Origin: Maridesulfovibrio zosterae DSM 11974
Lineage (GTDB): Bacteria; Desulfobacterota; Desulfovibrionia; Desulfovibrionales; Desulfovibrionaceae
DNA: 64,000 nt
Direction of reading: 5' to 3'
NCBI RefSeq assembly: GCF_000425265.1
Contig: NZ_KE384342.1
Coordinates: 585,528-649,527 of the forward strand
A program made the position numbers and the translations under genes. The notes under the pieces are model-generated. The model searched no databases. It had not been told where the DNA came from and saw only the letters and a list, made by a program, of their open reading frames with translations. Below, piece by piece: positions 9,040 through 17,431 of the stretch; the first letter of the stretch is position 1, and each line of letters begins with the position of its first letter.

Positions 9040-12000
9040 TTGTCTTTACCTTCCCAATTTACTGCTTTTGCCAATGGCAGCGGTGAAAATATACGTGTTT
9101 TCAAAAGTGGTCATGGCACTCAAGCGTTTTCTGCACATAATCTTCACTCTCGTGGACAATCTGTTATTATGGTTGCTCCGGGAGCCCGTGAATACTCAGA
9201 ACTGAAATCTTTACTTACTCTTTTCAGTCGTAATAACGGGCAGGAAAAGGGTAAAATTATTCCAGCATGGGAGCGAGACTGGGTCTTTTTACCTCCTTAC
9301 CTGTGTAAAACTCCAAGTGCATCAGAATGGGCTGAACGGTGGACTGCGCTTCACGCATTAACCAGGGGAAGCAAACAGTCTGTTTTAATGACCGCAGACA
9401 ACCTGCTTCCTAAATGGCCTTCACCCACGGTACTAGAGAACAATTATATTGTTCTTTCTAAAGGTGAAGAAATGGACCCAGAACTGCTTATGGAGCAGGT
9501 CGTTACATGGGGATATTCCAGAACGAAACTGGTTTCCGGTTATGGCGAAATGGCCATGCGTGGTGATATTTTGGATATTTATGCTCCGGGATATGATTTA
9601 CCTGTCAGACTAGAATTTTTTGGAGATATCATTGAGGAAATTAGGGTTTTTGACCCAGCTTCACAACGATCCAAAGCTGATCTTGATGAGGTGACTCTTC
9701 TTCCTGTTGCTCCTGCAATGCTCAATGAAGGATATCTTGAAAGCGCAGCACTGTTGTGGGAGCAGCTGAAGAAAACCGGAGAAATATCAATAGAAGGTTA
9801 TAGGCAACTAATTGAACGAACAGAGAATATCGACGGTATGATCTGGCCTGGTCTTTTTTATCCTGAAGCTGTCGATCTAAAATCTTTTTTTCCTCTAAAA
9901 TCAATTTACATACTTTCATCTGCGTCGAATTTACGTTCAAAATTACAGGATCAGGGGTATGGGTGGAAAAAATTTCTCCATGATCAATCTGCTCATAATG
10001 GATGTAAGTGGCCTGTTAATACTGTGTGCTGGAACGAAGAAAAAGCACGCTCTACGTGGCGTGATGAGCGCCAAATTGTTTTTGAAGATCTAGTTATAGG
10101 TAGAGAAAAAGATGGAATAGATCTTTCGGAGAGGGCCATTTCTTCATTCTCAGATATCTTTTGGAAACCTGAACAGATGAAGCGTCCGTGGGCAGCACTT
10201 GTTGCAGCGCTTAAAGAATGGAGTTCAGAGCGGTTTCAGACTGTTTTAAGCTTTCGAACAGAGAGGTCCCGCAAAAAATTTCTATCTCTTCTTGAACAAG
10301 AACAACTTACTATTTCAACTGAATATTCTCCTTTAAATAGAGGAATATATGCTCTTGTTTCTCCCCTTAAGCTAGGGATGGAACTTGAGTGGAATCAGAC
10401 TATGATTCTTGGTGAAGAAGTTCTTCAGCCTGAAACAACCCGTGGCACACGCAGTCGGGACAAAGCTTTTGAAGGAATGACCAGTTACGAAGATCTTTTG
10501 CTTGAAGATCTACTGGTACATCGCGATTACGGACTTTCCCGTTTCGGTGGGTTGCATCATATGAATGTAGGAGATGTGTCAAATGATTATCTCCTTTTAT
10601 ATTTTGACAAAGAAGATAAGTTATATGTCCCTGTTGACCGCTTAAATCTTGTTCAGAAATATAAAGGCCCTGAAGGAACTTGTCCTTTATTAGATAAACT
10701 TGGTGGATCGCGTTGGTCTAAGACTCGGGAAAAGGCCCGTAAGGCCATTGAGAAAATTGCCGGAGAGCTTGTGGAAATGTATGCCTATCGCAAAATTGCG
10801 AAAGGATATGCATACGGGCCTCTCGATGAAATGTATTGGGAGTTTGAAAGTACTTTCGGTTTTGAGGAAACTCCTGATCAGGAAAAAGCCATTCAAGATG
10901 TTTTCAGAGATATGGAAAGTTCTGAGCCTATGGACAGGCTTGTATGCGGAGATGTTGGCTTCGGTAAAACCGAAGTGGCTCTACGAGCTGCTTTCAGAGC
11001 AGTTCTGGACGGTAAACAGGTTATTTTACTTTGTCCCACAACTGTTCTTGCAGAACAGCATTATCAGACATTTGTACAGCGTATGGAAGGGTTCGCTGTC
11101 TCGGTTGGAATGCTTAGCAGGTTTGTGCCTAAAACCAGACAGAAAAGAGTTGCAGAGCAACTTGCTGCAGGTGAACTTGACATCTTGATAGGGACACATC
11201 GGGTTCTTTCAAAAGACATTGAAGCACCGAATCTCGGTCTGCTTATTCTCGATGAAGAGCAACGCTTTGGAGTGCGTCATAAAGAACGTATCAAAGAGAT
11301 GCGTAAAAACATTGATGCCCTTACTTTAACAGCTACTCCTATCCCAAGAACTTTACAGTTGTCACTTTCCGGAGTGCGCAGCCTCAGTACAATTGAAACT
11401 CCTCCAGTAGATCGCAAACCTGTTGAAACAGCCATCATCGAGCGTGATGAAGGTATGCTGGCTTCAGTGGTCAAAAGAGAGCTTGAACGAGGCGGACAGA
11501 TTTTCTGGGTGCATAACCGAGTGCAAGGGCTTGAAAGAGTAGTAGATTTTGTTAAAAAGCTTGCTCCTGATGCGCAAATTGGAATGGCGCACGGGCAGAT
11601 GTCTGAGAAAAGTCTGGAAGAGACTATACATAAATTCTGGCACAAAGAACTCGATATACTCGTTGCTACAGCTATTATTGAATCTGGACTTGATTTTCCT
11701 AATGCGAATACATTGATTGTTGATCAGGCTCAGATGTTTGGACTTGGGCAGCTATATCAGTTGCGGGGAAGAGTCGGACGCAGTACCCGGCAGGCCTATG
11801 CATATTTTGTTGTTTCTTCGCTTGATTCACTTTCAGAGAAAGCAAAGAGAAGAATGCAGATTATTTTGCAGCTTGATTATCTTGGTGCCGGCTTTAAGGT
11901 CGCTATGGAAGATTTACGATTGCGTGGAGCTGGTAATATTCTGGGCGAAGTACAGTCAGGACAGATGGCCAAAGTAGGACTTGATCTGTTTCTTGAAATG

Positions 12001-12489
12001 CTTGATGAAGAAGTTCGCCGTATCAAAGGCGACGAATCAAGTGCTGTAACTGATCCAGAAATGAATTTTGTGTTTAAAGCTCATTTGCCGGAAGATTTCG
12101 TTCCTGATGCCCGTGAAAGACTCCGTTATTACCGGGCATTGTCCTCTGCAGATACTGAAGCTAAAATTGAAGAGCTTGGAGCAGAAATTAAAGATCGTTT
12201 TGGACATTTTCCAGAGGAAGTTGAGAATTTTATATCAGTCCTTTATCTGAAAAGAACCTTAGCGCGTCTGGGCGTAAATCGTGCAGACCTTTTTCCGACG
12301 AGAGTTATTTTGACGTGGGCAGAAAAAAATAATCCGGTTGATCCTGCAAAGCTTATTGGTTTTGTTGCTGAGCAGGGTGATAAGGCTAAACTAAAACCGC
12401 CGGCGAGTTTGGAAGTTCGTTTTGATCAGGAAAAGGGTATTTCCAAAGGTTTGGATGAAATTTGCAAGAAACTTGAACCATTAGTTTAA
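9040..12489 (+). CDS. mfd: Transcription-repair coupling factor
   Basis: Removes RNA polymerase stalled at DNA lesions and recruits UvrA. The likely start is the TTG at 9040, five bases after GGAG, giving 1149 residues beginning SLPSQFTAFA; the reading frame is open back to 8914, but the extra 42 residues look non-coding. Domains in order: UvrB-like UvrA-binding region, RNA-polymerase-interacting domain (YEDLLLEDLLVHRDYGLSRF), helicase with Walker A GDVGFGKTEVALRAAF and DEEQ box (LLILDEEQRFGVRHKERI), second RecA lobe with GRVGRSTRQAYAYF, and the C-terminal D7 domain. It is followed after 35 bases by a SurA-like lipoprotein gene, an operon order known in related genomes. Confidence 0.95.
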   Translation: MSLPSQFTAFANGSGENIRVFKSGHGTQAFSAHNLHSRGQSVIMVAPGAREYSELKSLLTLFSRNNGQEKGKIIPAWERDWVFLPPYLCKTPSASEWAERWTALHALTRGSKQSVLMTADNLLPKWPSPTVLENNYIVLSKGEEMDPELLMEQVVTWGYSRTKLVSGYGEMAMRGDILDIYAPGYDLPVRLEFFGDIIEEIRVFDPASQRSKADLDEVTLLPVAPAMLNEGYLESAALLWEQLKKTGEISIEGYRQLIERTENIDGMIWPGLFYPEAVDLKSFFPLKSIYILSSASNLRSKLQDQGYGWKKFLHDQSAHNGCKWPVNTVCWNEEKARSTWRDERQIVFEDLVIGREKDGIDLSERAISSFSDIFWKPEQMKRPWAALVAALKEWSSERFQTVLSFRTERSRKKFLSLLEQEQLTISTEYSPLNRGIYALVSPLKLGMELEWNQTMILGEEVLQPETTRGTRSRDKAFEGMTSYEDLLLEDLLVHRDYGLSRFGGLHHMNVGDVSNDYLLLYFDKEDKLYVPVDRLNLVQKYKGPEGTCPLLDKLGGSRWSKTREKARKAIEKIAGELVEMYAYRKIAKGYAYGPLDEMYWEFESTFGFEETPDQEKAIQDVFRDMESSEPMDRLVCGDVGFGKTEVALRAAFRAVLDGKQVILLCPTTVLAEQHYQTFVQRMEGFAVSVGMLSRFVPKTRQKRVAEQLAAGELDILIGTHRVLSKDIEAPNLGLLILDEEQRFGVRHKERIKEMRKNIDALTLTATPIPRTLQLSLSGVRSLSTIETPPVDRKPVETAIIERDEGMLASVVKRELERGGQIFWVHNRVQGLERVVDFVKKLAPDAQIGMAHGQMSEKSLEETIHKFWHKELDILVATAIIESGLDFPNANTLIVDQAQMFGLGQLYQLRGRVGRSTRQAYAYFVVSSLDSLSEKAKRRMQIILQLDYLGAGFKVAMEDLRLRGAGNILGEVQSGQMAKVGLDLFLEMLDEEVRRIKGDESSAVTDPEMNFVFKAHLPEDFVPDARERLRYYRALSSADTEAKIEELGAEIKDRFGHFPEEVENFISVLYLKRTLARLGVNRADLFPTRVILTWAEKNNPVDPAKLIGFVAEQGDKAKLKPPASLEVRFDQEKGISKGLDEICKKLEPLV

Positions 12490-12524
12490 GTTTTACTATT
12501 CATGCAATAACATGTGGAATTTAT

Positions 12525-13481
12525 ATGAAAAAATTATTATTAGCGCTTTTACTAGGTTCATTGATACTGACTGGTTGCAAGAATGAAAGTGAAGACCCTG
12601 GAGTTATTGCACGAGTTAATGGAAAGCCAATATATTTGAGCCAACTTGATTACAAATATGACCTTATGCATGAGGGAAACATCGGATTTGTTCCGTCCGT
12701 CAATCAGGTTAGAGAAGAATATGGGCAGATTCTTGGTGATATCATAGTGCAGGAGCTGGTTTCACAAGAACTCAAAAATAGAGGTATTCCCGTTACCGAC
12801 GAAGAAATGAAAAAAGCTGAAGATGATGTCAGGGCAGATTATCCTGATGATGCTTTTGAACAGATTTTAATAGAAGAATATATTGATATCAACGCATGGC
12901 GCTCACAACTTAAATATCAGCTGGCCATGGATAAGTTTTATCAGCAAATTCTACGTCCTGAGATTAAAATTGATTATAAGAAAGCTGAGGATTATTACAG
13001 AACTCATCTTTCAGATTTTTATATGCCAGCAGGATATAAATTTATTATGGTTAAAGGGCTCAGTAAAGATTTGGTACTGAAAGGGGTTGAATTATACAGG
13101 GCCGGTTTAAAGCCTGCGGATATTGCTCAGAAGCTCCGCAAAGTTTCTGTAAGAGATGTCTGGATAAGAAATGGACAGATTCCTACTACGTGGGAACCTT
13201 TTGTTAAAGATCTTCAAATAGGTGAATCTACTTCTGTTATCAATCAGGGAAAAGAAGTCCTCTGCCTAATTCTTAAAGAAAAAAAAGCAGCAACACTACT
13301 TACTCCTTTACAGGCTTATCCTGCCGTTGAAAAAGTTCTACTCGAGAAAATGCTTAAGAACCAATTTGAGCTTTGGCTGACGAATAAAATGAAAATGTCG
13401 AAAATTAAAATTAGTAAAGAATTACTTCCTGCATCAAATAAAGAGACGGATGTTTCTGAGCAGGAAACTAATGAAAAGTAG
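12525..13481 (+). CDS. SurA-like periplasmic chaperone lipoprotein
   Basis: A 318-residue lipoprotein: the signal peptide ends in the lipobox LTGC with the lipidated Cys at residue 18. The next part, VIARVNGKPIYLSQLDYKYD, is the start of a SurA/PpiC chaperone domain. The region where a parvulin prolyl isomerase domain would lie (about 170-270) lacks the usual isomerase signatures, so chaperone activity alone is more likely. It may bind unfolded outer-membrane proteins. It lies between mfd and a second SurA paralogue; the tandem suggests division of labour in envelope protein folding (inference). Confidence 0.8.
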   Translation: MKKLLLALLLGSLILTGCKNESEDPGVIARVNGKPIYLSQLDYKYDLMHEGNIGFVPSVNQVREEYGQILGDIIVQELVSQELKNRGIPVTDEEMKKAEDDVRADYPDDAFEQILIEEYIDINAWRSQLKYQLAMDKFYQQILRPEIKIDYKKAEDYYRTHLSDFYMPAGYKFIMVKGLSKDLVLKGVELYRAGLKPADIAQKLRKVSVRDVWIRNGQIPTTWEPFVKDLQIGESTSVINQGKEVLCLILKEKKAATLLTPLQAYPAVEKVLLEKMLKNQFELWLTNKMKMSKIKISKELLPASNKETDVSEQETNEK

Positions 13482-13631
13482 TCAGGTGAACTTCATTATT
13501 AGCTGTCTTGCATAGTTGAGGGAAAGAGTTTAGTTAGGCAGAGGAATTATTAAAGCTTTGAGCTTTTTAGTTTATATATTGTTTAGATTAAGTTCCATTT
13601 TATCGGAATTTTATTTTAGGGAGATTTTCAA

Positions 13632-14570
13632 TTGAAGCGTATTTTTGCAGGAATTTTGGTCGCTTTGGCCTGTTTTTCAACAACTTTAGCCTCCGCAGAG
13701 GAAAAAGTTGTTGATGGCATTGTTGCCGTTGTTAACGGTGACATTGTGACTATGTATGAATTAAACGCCAAAATGGCTCCGATCATGCAAAGATTTAAAG
13801 GGAAAGAACTTTCTGCTGCAGAAGCTGAACAGATTAATAAAATTCGTTCTCAAATTTTAAACCGCCTTATTGATGAAATGATCATTGATCAGGAAGCTAA
13901 AAGACTTAAGATTAATATTTCTGATCAGGATATAGATAATGAAGTTAAGCGTATCAAAGAGGTTAGTAAGCTCAATGACGAAGAATTTGAGCGTCAGCTT
14001 GCTCTACAAAAAACAACTTTGAAACAGTTCAAAGAGAATTTAGGAAAGGATATCCGTAAGCATAGACTGCTTTCATATAAAGTTCAGAATAAGGTAGTTG
14101 TTACTGATGAAGAGATTCAAACTGCCTGGAACAGCACTCGTACTGCTGAAGATGAAACAGCAAAAAGTGTTCATCTAAAATTGATACTTTTTGCTGAAAA
14201 TGTGTCTGCTGAAAATATACGGGAACAGATCGTATCCGGTAAAACAACTTTTGAAGAAGCTGCTGATAAATATACTATCGGTCCCGGAGGGGGGAGCGGT
14301 GGTGATCTTGGTGTTCTTGAATGGGATGATCTTGCTAAAACCTGGCATGATGCGCTTGATGGGCTTAAGCCCGGTGAAATAAGTACTCCTTTTGACGTAC
14401 AGACCTCAAAAGCGTTGCTCAAGCTCGATTCATATGCCAATGCAGAAAAGGGTTCATTCGAAGACAGCAAGGATGAAATTTATGAAAAGCTTTACCGCCA
14501 AAAGCAAGATAGTGTTTTTGAAGATTATATGAAAAAGCTTAAAGAAAAAGCTGTTATTGAGATTAAATAA
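13632..14570 (+). CDS. surA: Periplasmic peptidyl-prolyl isomerase/chaperone SurA
   Basis: A 312-residue exported protein starting at a TTG preceded by GGGAGA. A cleavable signal peptide (residues 1-22, ending ASAEE) is followed by the SurA N-terminal chaperone domain (VVDGIVAVVNGDIVTMYEL), then one parvulin-type domain (about 175-275) with the characteristic GGSGGDLGVL stretch, and a helical tail. E. coli SurA has two parvulin domains; this shorter form has one, as in many deltaproteobacteria. It should assist folding of outer-membrane beta-barrels. Genes upstream (SurA-like lipoprotein) and downstream (RodZ-like) are also envelope related. Confidence 0.9.
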   Translation: MKRIFAGILVALACFSTTLASAEEKVVDGIVAVVNGDIVTMYELNAKMAPIMQRFKGKELSAAEAEQINKIRSQILNRLIDEMIIDQEAKRLKINISDQDIDNEVKRIKEVSKLNDEEFERQLALQKTTLKQFKENLGKDIRKHRLLSYKVQNKVVVTDEEIQTAWNSTRTAEDETAKSVHLKLILFAENVSAENIREQIVSGKTTFEEAADKYTIGPGGGSGGDLGVLEWDDLAKTWHDALDGLKPGEISTPFDVQTSKALLKLDSYANAEKGSFEDSKDEIYEKLYRQKQDSVFEDYMKKLKEKAVIEIK

Positions 14571-14595
14571 TTCGGGGAGAACTGTAGCGGAGCAT

Positions 14596-14623
14596 CAGGC
14601 TGGGATTATTTCTGCCTGTTTTT
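14596..14623 (+). terminator. Possible weak terminator after surA
   Basis: A five-base stem (CAGGC/GCCTG) followed immediately by five Ts lies about 25 bases after the surA stop. The short stem makes it at best a partial terminator, so read-through to the RodZ-like gene is likely. Confidence 0.35.
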
Positions 14624-14684
14624 CATCGACATCTCCGGGAGTATATTTCCGGACTTTACATCATGATCTATTAAAGAGGGTCGT

Positions 14685-15581
14685 ATGGATTTGAAAGAGC
14701 TTGGTTCCCGACTGAGGGCGGAAAGAGAACGGCAGGGGTTTACTATAGAGCAAATTATGGAACTCACTAAAGTTAGCCGTGTGAATATTACTGCTATTGA
14801 AAGTGGTAACCATAAAGAATTCCCTCATCAGGTATATGCGAAAGGTTTTATTAAAAATTATGCTAAAAATCTTGGACTTGATGCCGAAGAAATTGGTGAA
14901 GAATTTACAAAAATTATAACTGAGTCTCCATATGATGAAGATGTACTTGCATCCGAGAGGGCAACGCACAGTGAATACTCTGCGCCCAGAAAAGGAGGAT
15001 CATTAGGAACTATTGTTTTAGTTTTTGTTTTGGCAGTTCTTGTTGGTGGTTTAGTCTATTATCTCCATGATAATTCAAAGACTGAACTTGGGCAAAATGG
15101 ACAGACTGGAGCTGCTTCAGTAGAAGACGTTGTCAAGGATACTTCAGTTGTTGCACAGTCTGAAAAGTCTGAGGTCAAAGAAGATACTGCTCAGAAAAGT
15201 CAGCCGGCATTGGAGGTTGATAAAGGTGGAAAGGTTATAGAAACTTCAATTGAAGAAGACAAAACCGCAGAAGTGGCAGAGCAAAATGCTAAGGTTGCTG
15301 CCTCTGATTTAGAAACTGCCCCTGTTGCTCCTGCTTTGAAAAATGTTGTAGTGATTACTGCAAAGCCCGGTGAAACCTGCTGGCTGGAAGCCATTACTGA
15401 TGGTAACAATAAAGAGTATATAGTTCAGGAAGGAGAGTCCTTGTCTTTACCATACAAAAATAATTTAAAAATAAAGCTGGGTAATTCCGGCGGTGTTAAA
15501 ATTCTTTCTGATGGTAAACCTGTTGAATTCAGTTCATCTAAGGGTAAAGTTAAAAACTTGGAATTTCCTGCTTCAAGTTAA
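14685..15581 (+). CDS. RodZ-like helix-turn-helix membrane protein
   Basis: A 298-residue protein with the layout of RodZ: an N-terminal Xre-type helix-turn-helix (LGSRLRAERERQGFTIEQI, then VSRVNITAIESG and the HTH_25 hallmark YAKGFIKNYAKNLGLD), one transmembrane segment at about residues 105-127, an acidic Ala/Glu/Lys-rich periplasmic linker, and a C-terminal beta-domain (WLEAITDGNNKEYIVQEGE). RodZ binds MreB through its cytoplasmic HTH and stabilises rod shape; the window also carries mreB far away at 44.8 kb. Whether it also binds DNA cannot be told. recO follows after 18 bases. Confidence 0.85.
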   Translation: MDLKELGSRLRAERERQGFTIEQIMELTKVSRVNITAIESGNHKEFPHQVYAKGFIKNYAKNLGLDAEEIGEEFTKIITESPYDEDVLASERATHSEYSAPRKGGSLGTIVLVFVLAVLVGGLVYYLHDNSKTELGQNGQTGAASVEDVVKDTSVVAQSEKSEVKEDTAQKSQPALEVDKGGKVIETSIEEDKTAEVAEQNAKVAASDLETAPVAPALKNVVVITAKPGETCWLEAITDGNNKEYIVQEGESLSLPYKNNLKIKLGNSGGVKILSDGKPVEFSSSKGKVKNLEFPASS

Positions 15582-15599
15582 GCATCTCATGTTCAGCTA

Positions 15600-16340
15600 A
15601 TGGAACTTAATGAACGGGTTGTAATACTTAAGACAGGAAGATTTAAGGAGAATGATCTCTGGGTAAAATTTCTTTCAAGCTCCAGAGGTGTTCAGAATGC
15701 CTTTGCTTTTGGCGGCAGCAGAAGTCGGCGAAGATTTGGTGGATGCTTAGAGCCGTTTTCACAGGTCCTTTTTAAAACAGGAACAAATAAAACAGGAACC
15801 TATCAGGTCTTGCAAGAGGGGAGTCTTGTTAAAGCATACCCCGGTATACGTTCTGATTTACGCAAGATCGGATTGGCTGCAAATTGTTTGAAATTTGTTG
15901 AATCTGCAATAATAGGCAGTGAAAATAGCCGTAGAGTTTTTGAGTTGCTCATTGAAACACTTGATGTGATTGAAGACTTTGATCCTGATGATTTTTTTCC
16001 ATTATTCTTTAGAGCTAAGGTCGCATTTGAGCAAGGATACAGTCCGGACTTTACAATTTGCTCACAATGCGGCAAACCTCTGTTCAGTTCACGTCCTGTT
16101 GTATTTGATATAGAAAAAGGTCGTATCAGCTGTGTTGACTGTGCTGATGTTAGAAAGGGGGAGTCTGTGAGTGTCGGAACTATTCGAACTCTTGCCTGGA
16201 TTCAGGATACAGGGCCTTCAAATTGGGCATCGCTTACAGTTCCTGTTGAAATTCGTCAGGAATGTTTTTCCATCATGGACAGGTTTATGGCCTATCATTT
16301 GGGGCTGGTCTGGGAAGGAAACAGTTACAGGAAAGTATAA
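15600..16340 (+). CDS. recO: DNA repair protein RecO
   Basis: Works with RecF and RecR to load RecA onto SSB-coated single-stranded gaps. The 246-residue protein has the N-terminal OB fold (VVILKTGRFKENDLWVKFLS), a helical middle, and the zinc-binding pair CSQCGKPLF ... CVDCADV near residues 155-185. It starts 18 bases after the RodZ-like gene with no clear ribosome site; a three-codon ORF (15589-15600) ends in TAATG overlapping the recO ATG, which might allow coupling. Confidence 0.93.
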   Translation: MELNERVVILKTGRFKENDLWVKFLSSSRGVQNAFAFGGSRSRRRFGGCLEPFSQVLFKTGTNKTGTYQVLQEGSLVKAYPGIRSDLRKIGLAANCLKFVESAIIGSENSRRVFELLIETLDVIEDFDPDDFFPLFFRAKVAFEQGYSPDFTICSQCGKPLFSSRPVVFDIEKGRISCVDCADVRKGESVSVGTIRTLAWIQDTGPSNWASLTVPVEIRQECFSIMDRFMAYHLGLVWEGNSYRKV

Positions 16341-16347
16341 ATTTTGC

Positions 16348-16541
16348 TCTGCCTGCTGCAGGCAGAGGTTGTTACGCAGATTTATTTCACGCTGAAGTCA
16401 GTTTTTTTATCTGAATGTAGTCTGGACTTTTTCTGCATTAATTTGTTTATAAGTTAGGCGTTTATTGTTTTTCTCGCGGTGAGCGAAAACGATAAGCGAA
16501 TCGATAGAAAATTTCGATTTTTTCTAGACACGAGGAATTTT
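16348..16541 (+). promoter_or_regulatory. glyQ leader with hairpins
   Basis: The 202-base gap before glyQ holds a perfect 10-base inverted repeat just after recO (about 16349-16369, CTCTGCCTGC arm) without a T-run. Close to glyQ come a TCGC/GCGA hairpin and then an AATCGA/TCGATT hairpin directly followed by Ts (about 16498-16525). The last could act as an attenuator for the glycyl-tRNA synthetase genes, but no T-box consensus was recognised. The regulatory role is a guess. Confidence 0.3.
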
Positions 16542-16542
16542 A

Positions 16543-17415
16543 ATGAATTTTCAAGATGTTATTCTCAAACTACAAGACTTCTGGTCTGATTATGGATGTT
16601 GTATTGTCCAGCCTCTTGATATTGAAGTAGGTGCTGGAACATTCAATCCTTCAACCTTTTTTCGTGTAATCGGTCCTGAGCCGTGGAAAACTGCTTATGT
16701 TGAACCTTCCCGCCGTCCTACGGATGGACGTTACGGTGAAAATCCCAACCGTTTGCAGCACTATTTTCAGTTTCAGGTTATCCTGAAACCATCTCCTGAT
16801 GATGTTCAGGACATATATCTTAAAAGCCTTGAAGCGCTCGGCCTGAATGCGGCTGAACATGATATCCGCTTTGTGGAAGATGACTGGGAATCTCCGACCC
16901 TCGGTGCGTGGGGACTTGGCTGGGAAGTATGGCTTAATGGAATGGAAGTCACTCAGTTTACATATTTTCAACAGGTTGGTGGTATTGATCTTAAGCCCGT
17001 TTCCGTTGAAATAACTTACGGTCTTGAACGCATCAGTATGTATTTGCAGGGTGTTGAGTCTGTTTACGATCTTAAATGGAATGACAAGGTTACTTACGGT
17101 CAGATATACCACCAGAATGAAGTAGAGCAGTCCAAATATAATTTTGAGCTCAGTGATGCCAATATGCTTTTAGACCTGTTTGACAAGTATGAAGCAGAGA
17201 GCAAAAGGTTGTGCGAAGAAGGACTTCCCCGTCCCGCATATGATTATTGTCTTAAATGTTCTCATACATTTAATTTGCTCGATGCCCGTGGAGCAATATC
17301 CATTACTGAGCGCGCATCATACATCGGCAGAGTTCGTAATCTCGCTTCCAGTGCTGCTAAATTGTATGCACAAGAACGTGTGGATATGAATTACCCCATG
17401 CTTGAAAACGATTAA
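16543..17415 (+). CDS. glyQ: Glycyl-tRNA synthetase alpha subunit
   Basis: Catalytic subunit of the bacterial alpha2beta2 glycyl-tRNA synthetase; activates glycine with ATP. The 290-residue protein has the family start [17 protein letters not shown] and the class II core motifs ([19 protein letters not shown] and [19 protein letters not shown]). Length is normal. An ACGAGGA ribosome site is about eight bases upstream. It is followed directly by glyS, whose likely ATG is 16 bases past this stop. Confidence 0.97.
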   Translation: MNFQDVILKLQDFWSDYGCCIVQPLDIEVGAGTFNPSTFFRVIGPEPWKTAYVEPSRRPTDGRYGENPNRLQHYFQFQVILKPSPDDVQDIYLKSLEALGLNAAEHDIRFVEDDWESPTLGAWGLGWEVWLNGMEVTQFTYFQQVGGIDLKPVSVEITYGLERISMYLQGVESVYDLKWNDKVTYGQIYHQNEVEQSKYNFELSDANMLLDLFDKYEAESKRLCEEGLPRPAYDYCLKCSHTFNLLDARGAISITERASYIGRVRNLASSAAKLYAQERVDMNYPMLEND

Positions 17416-17431
17416 AAAAACGGAAACTAAA

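Noticed and set aside
10700-11188. A 162-codon plus-strand ORF within mfd
   Set aside because: A different frame of the Mfd helicase region, with a composition unlike real proteins.
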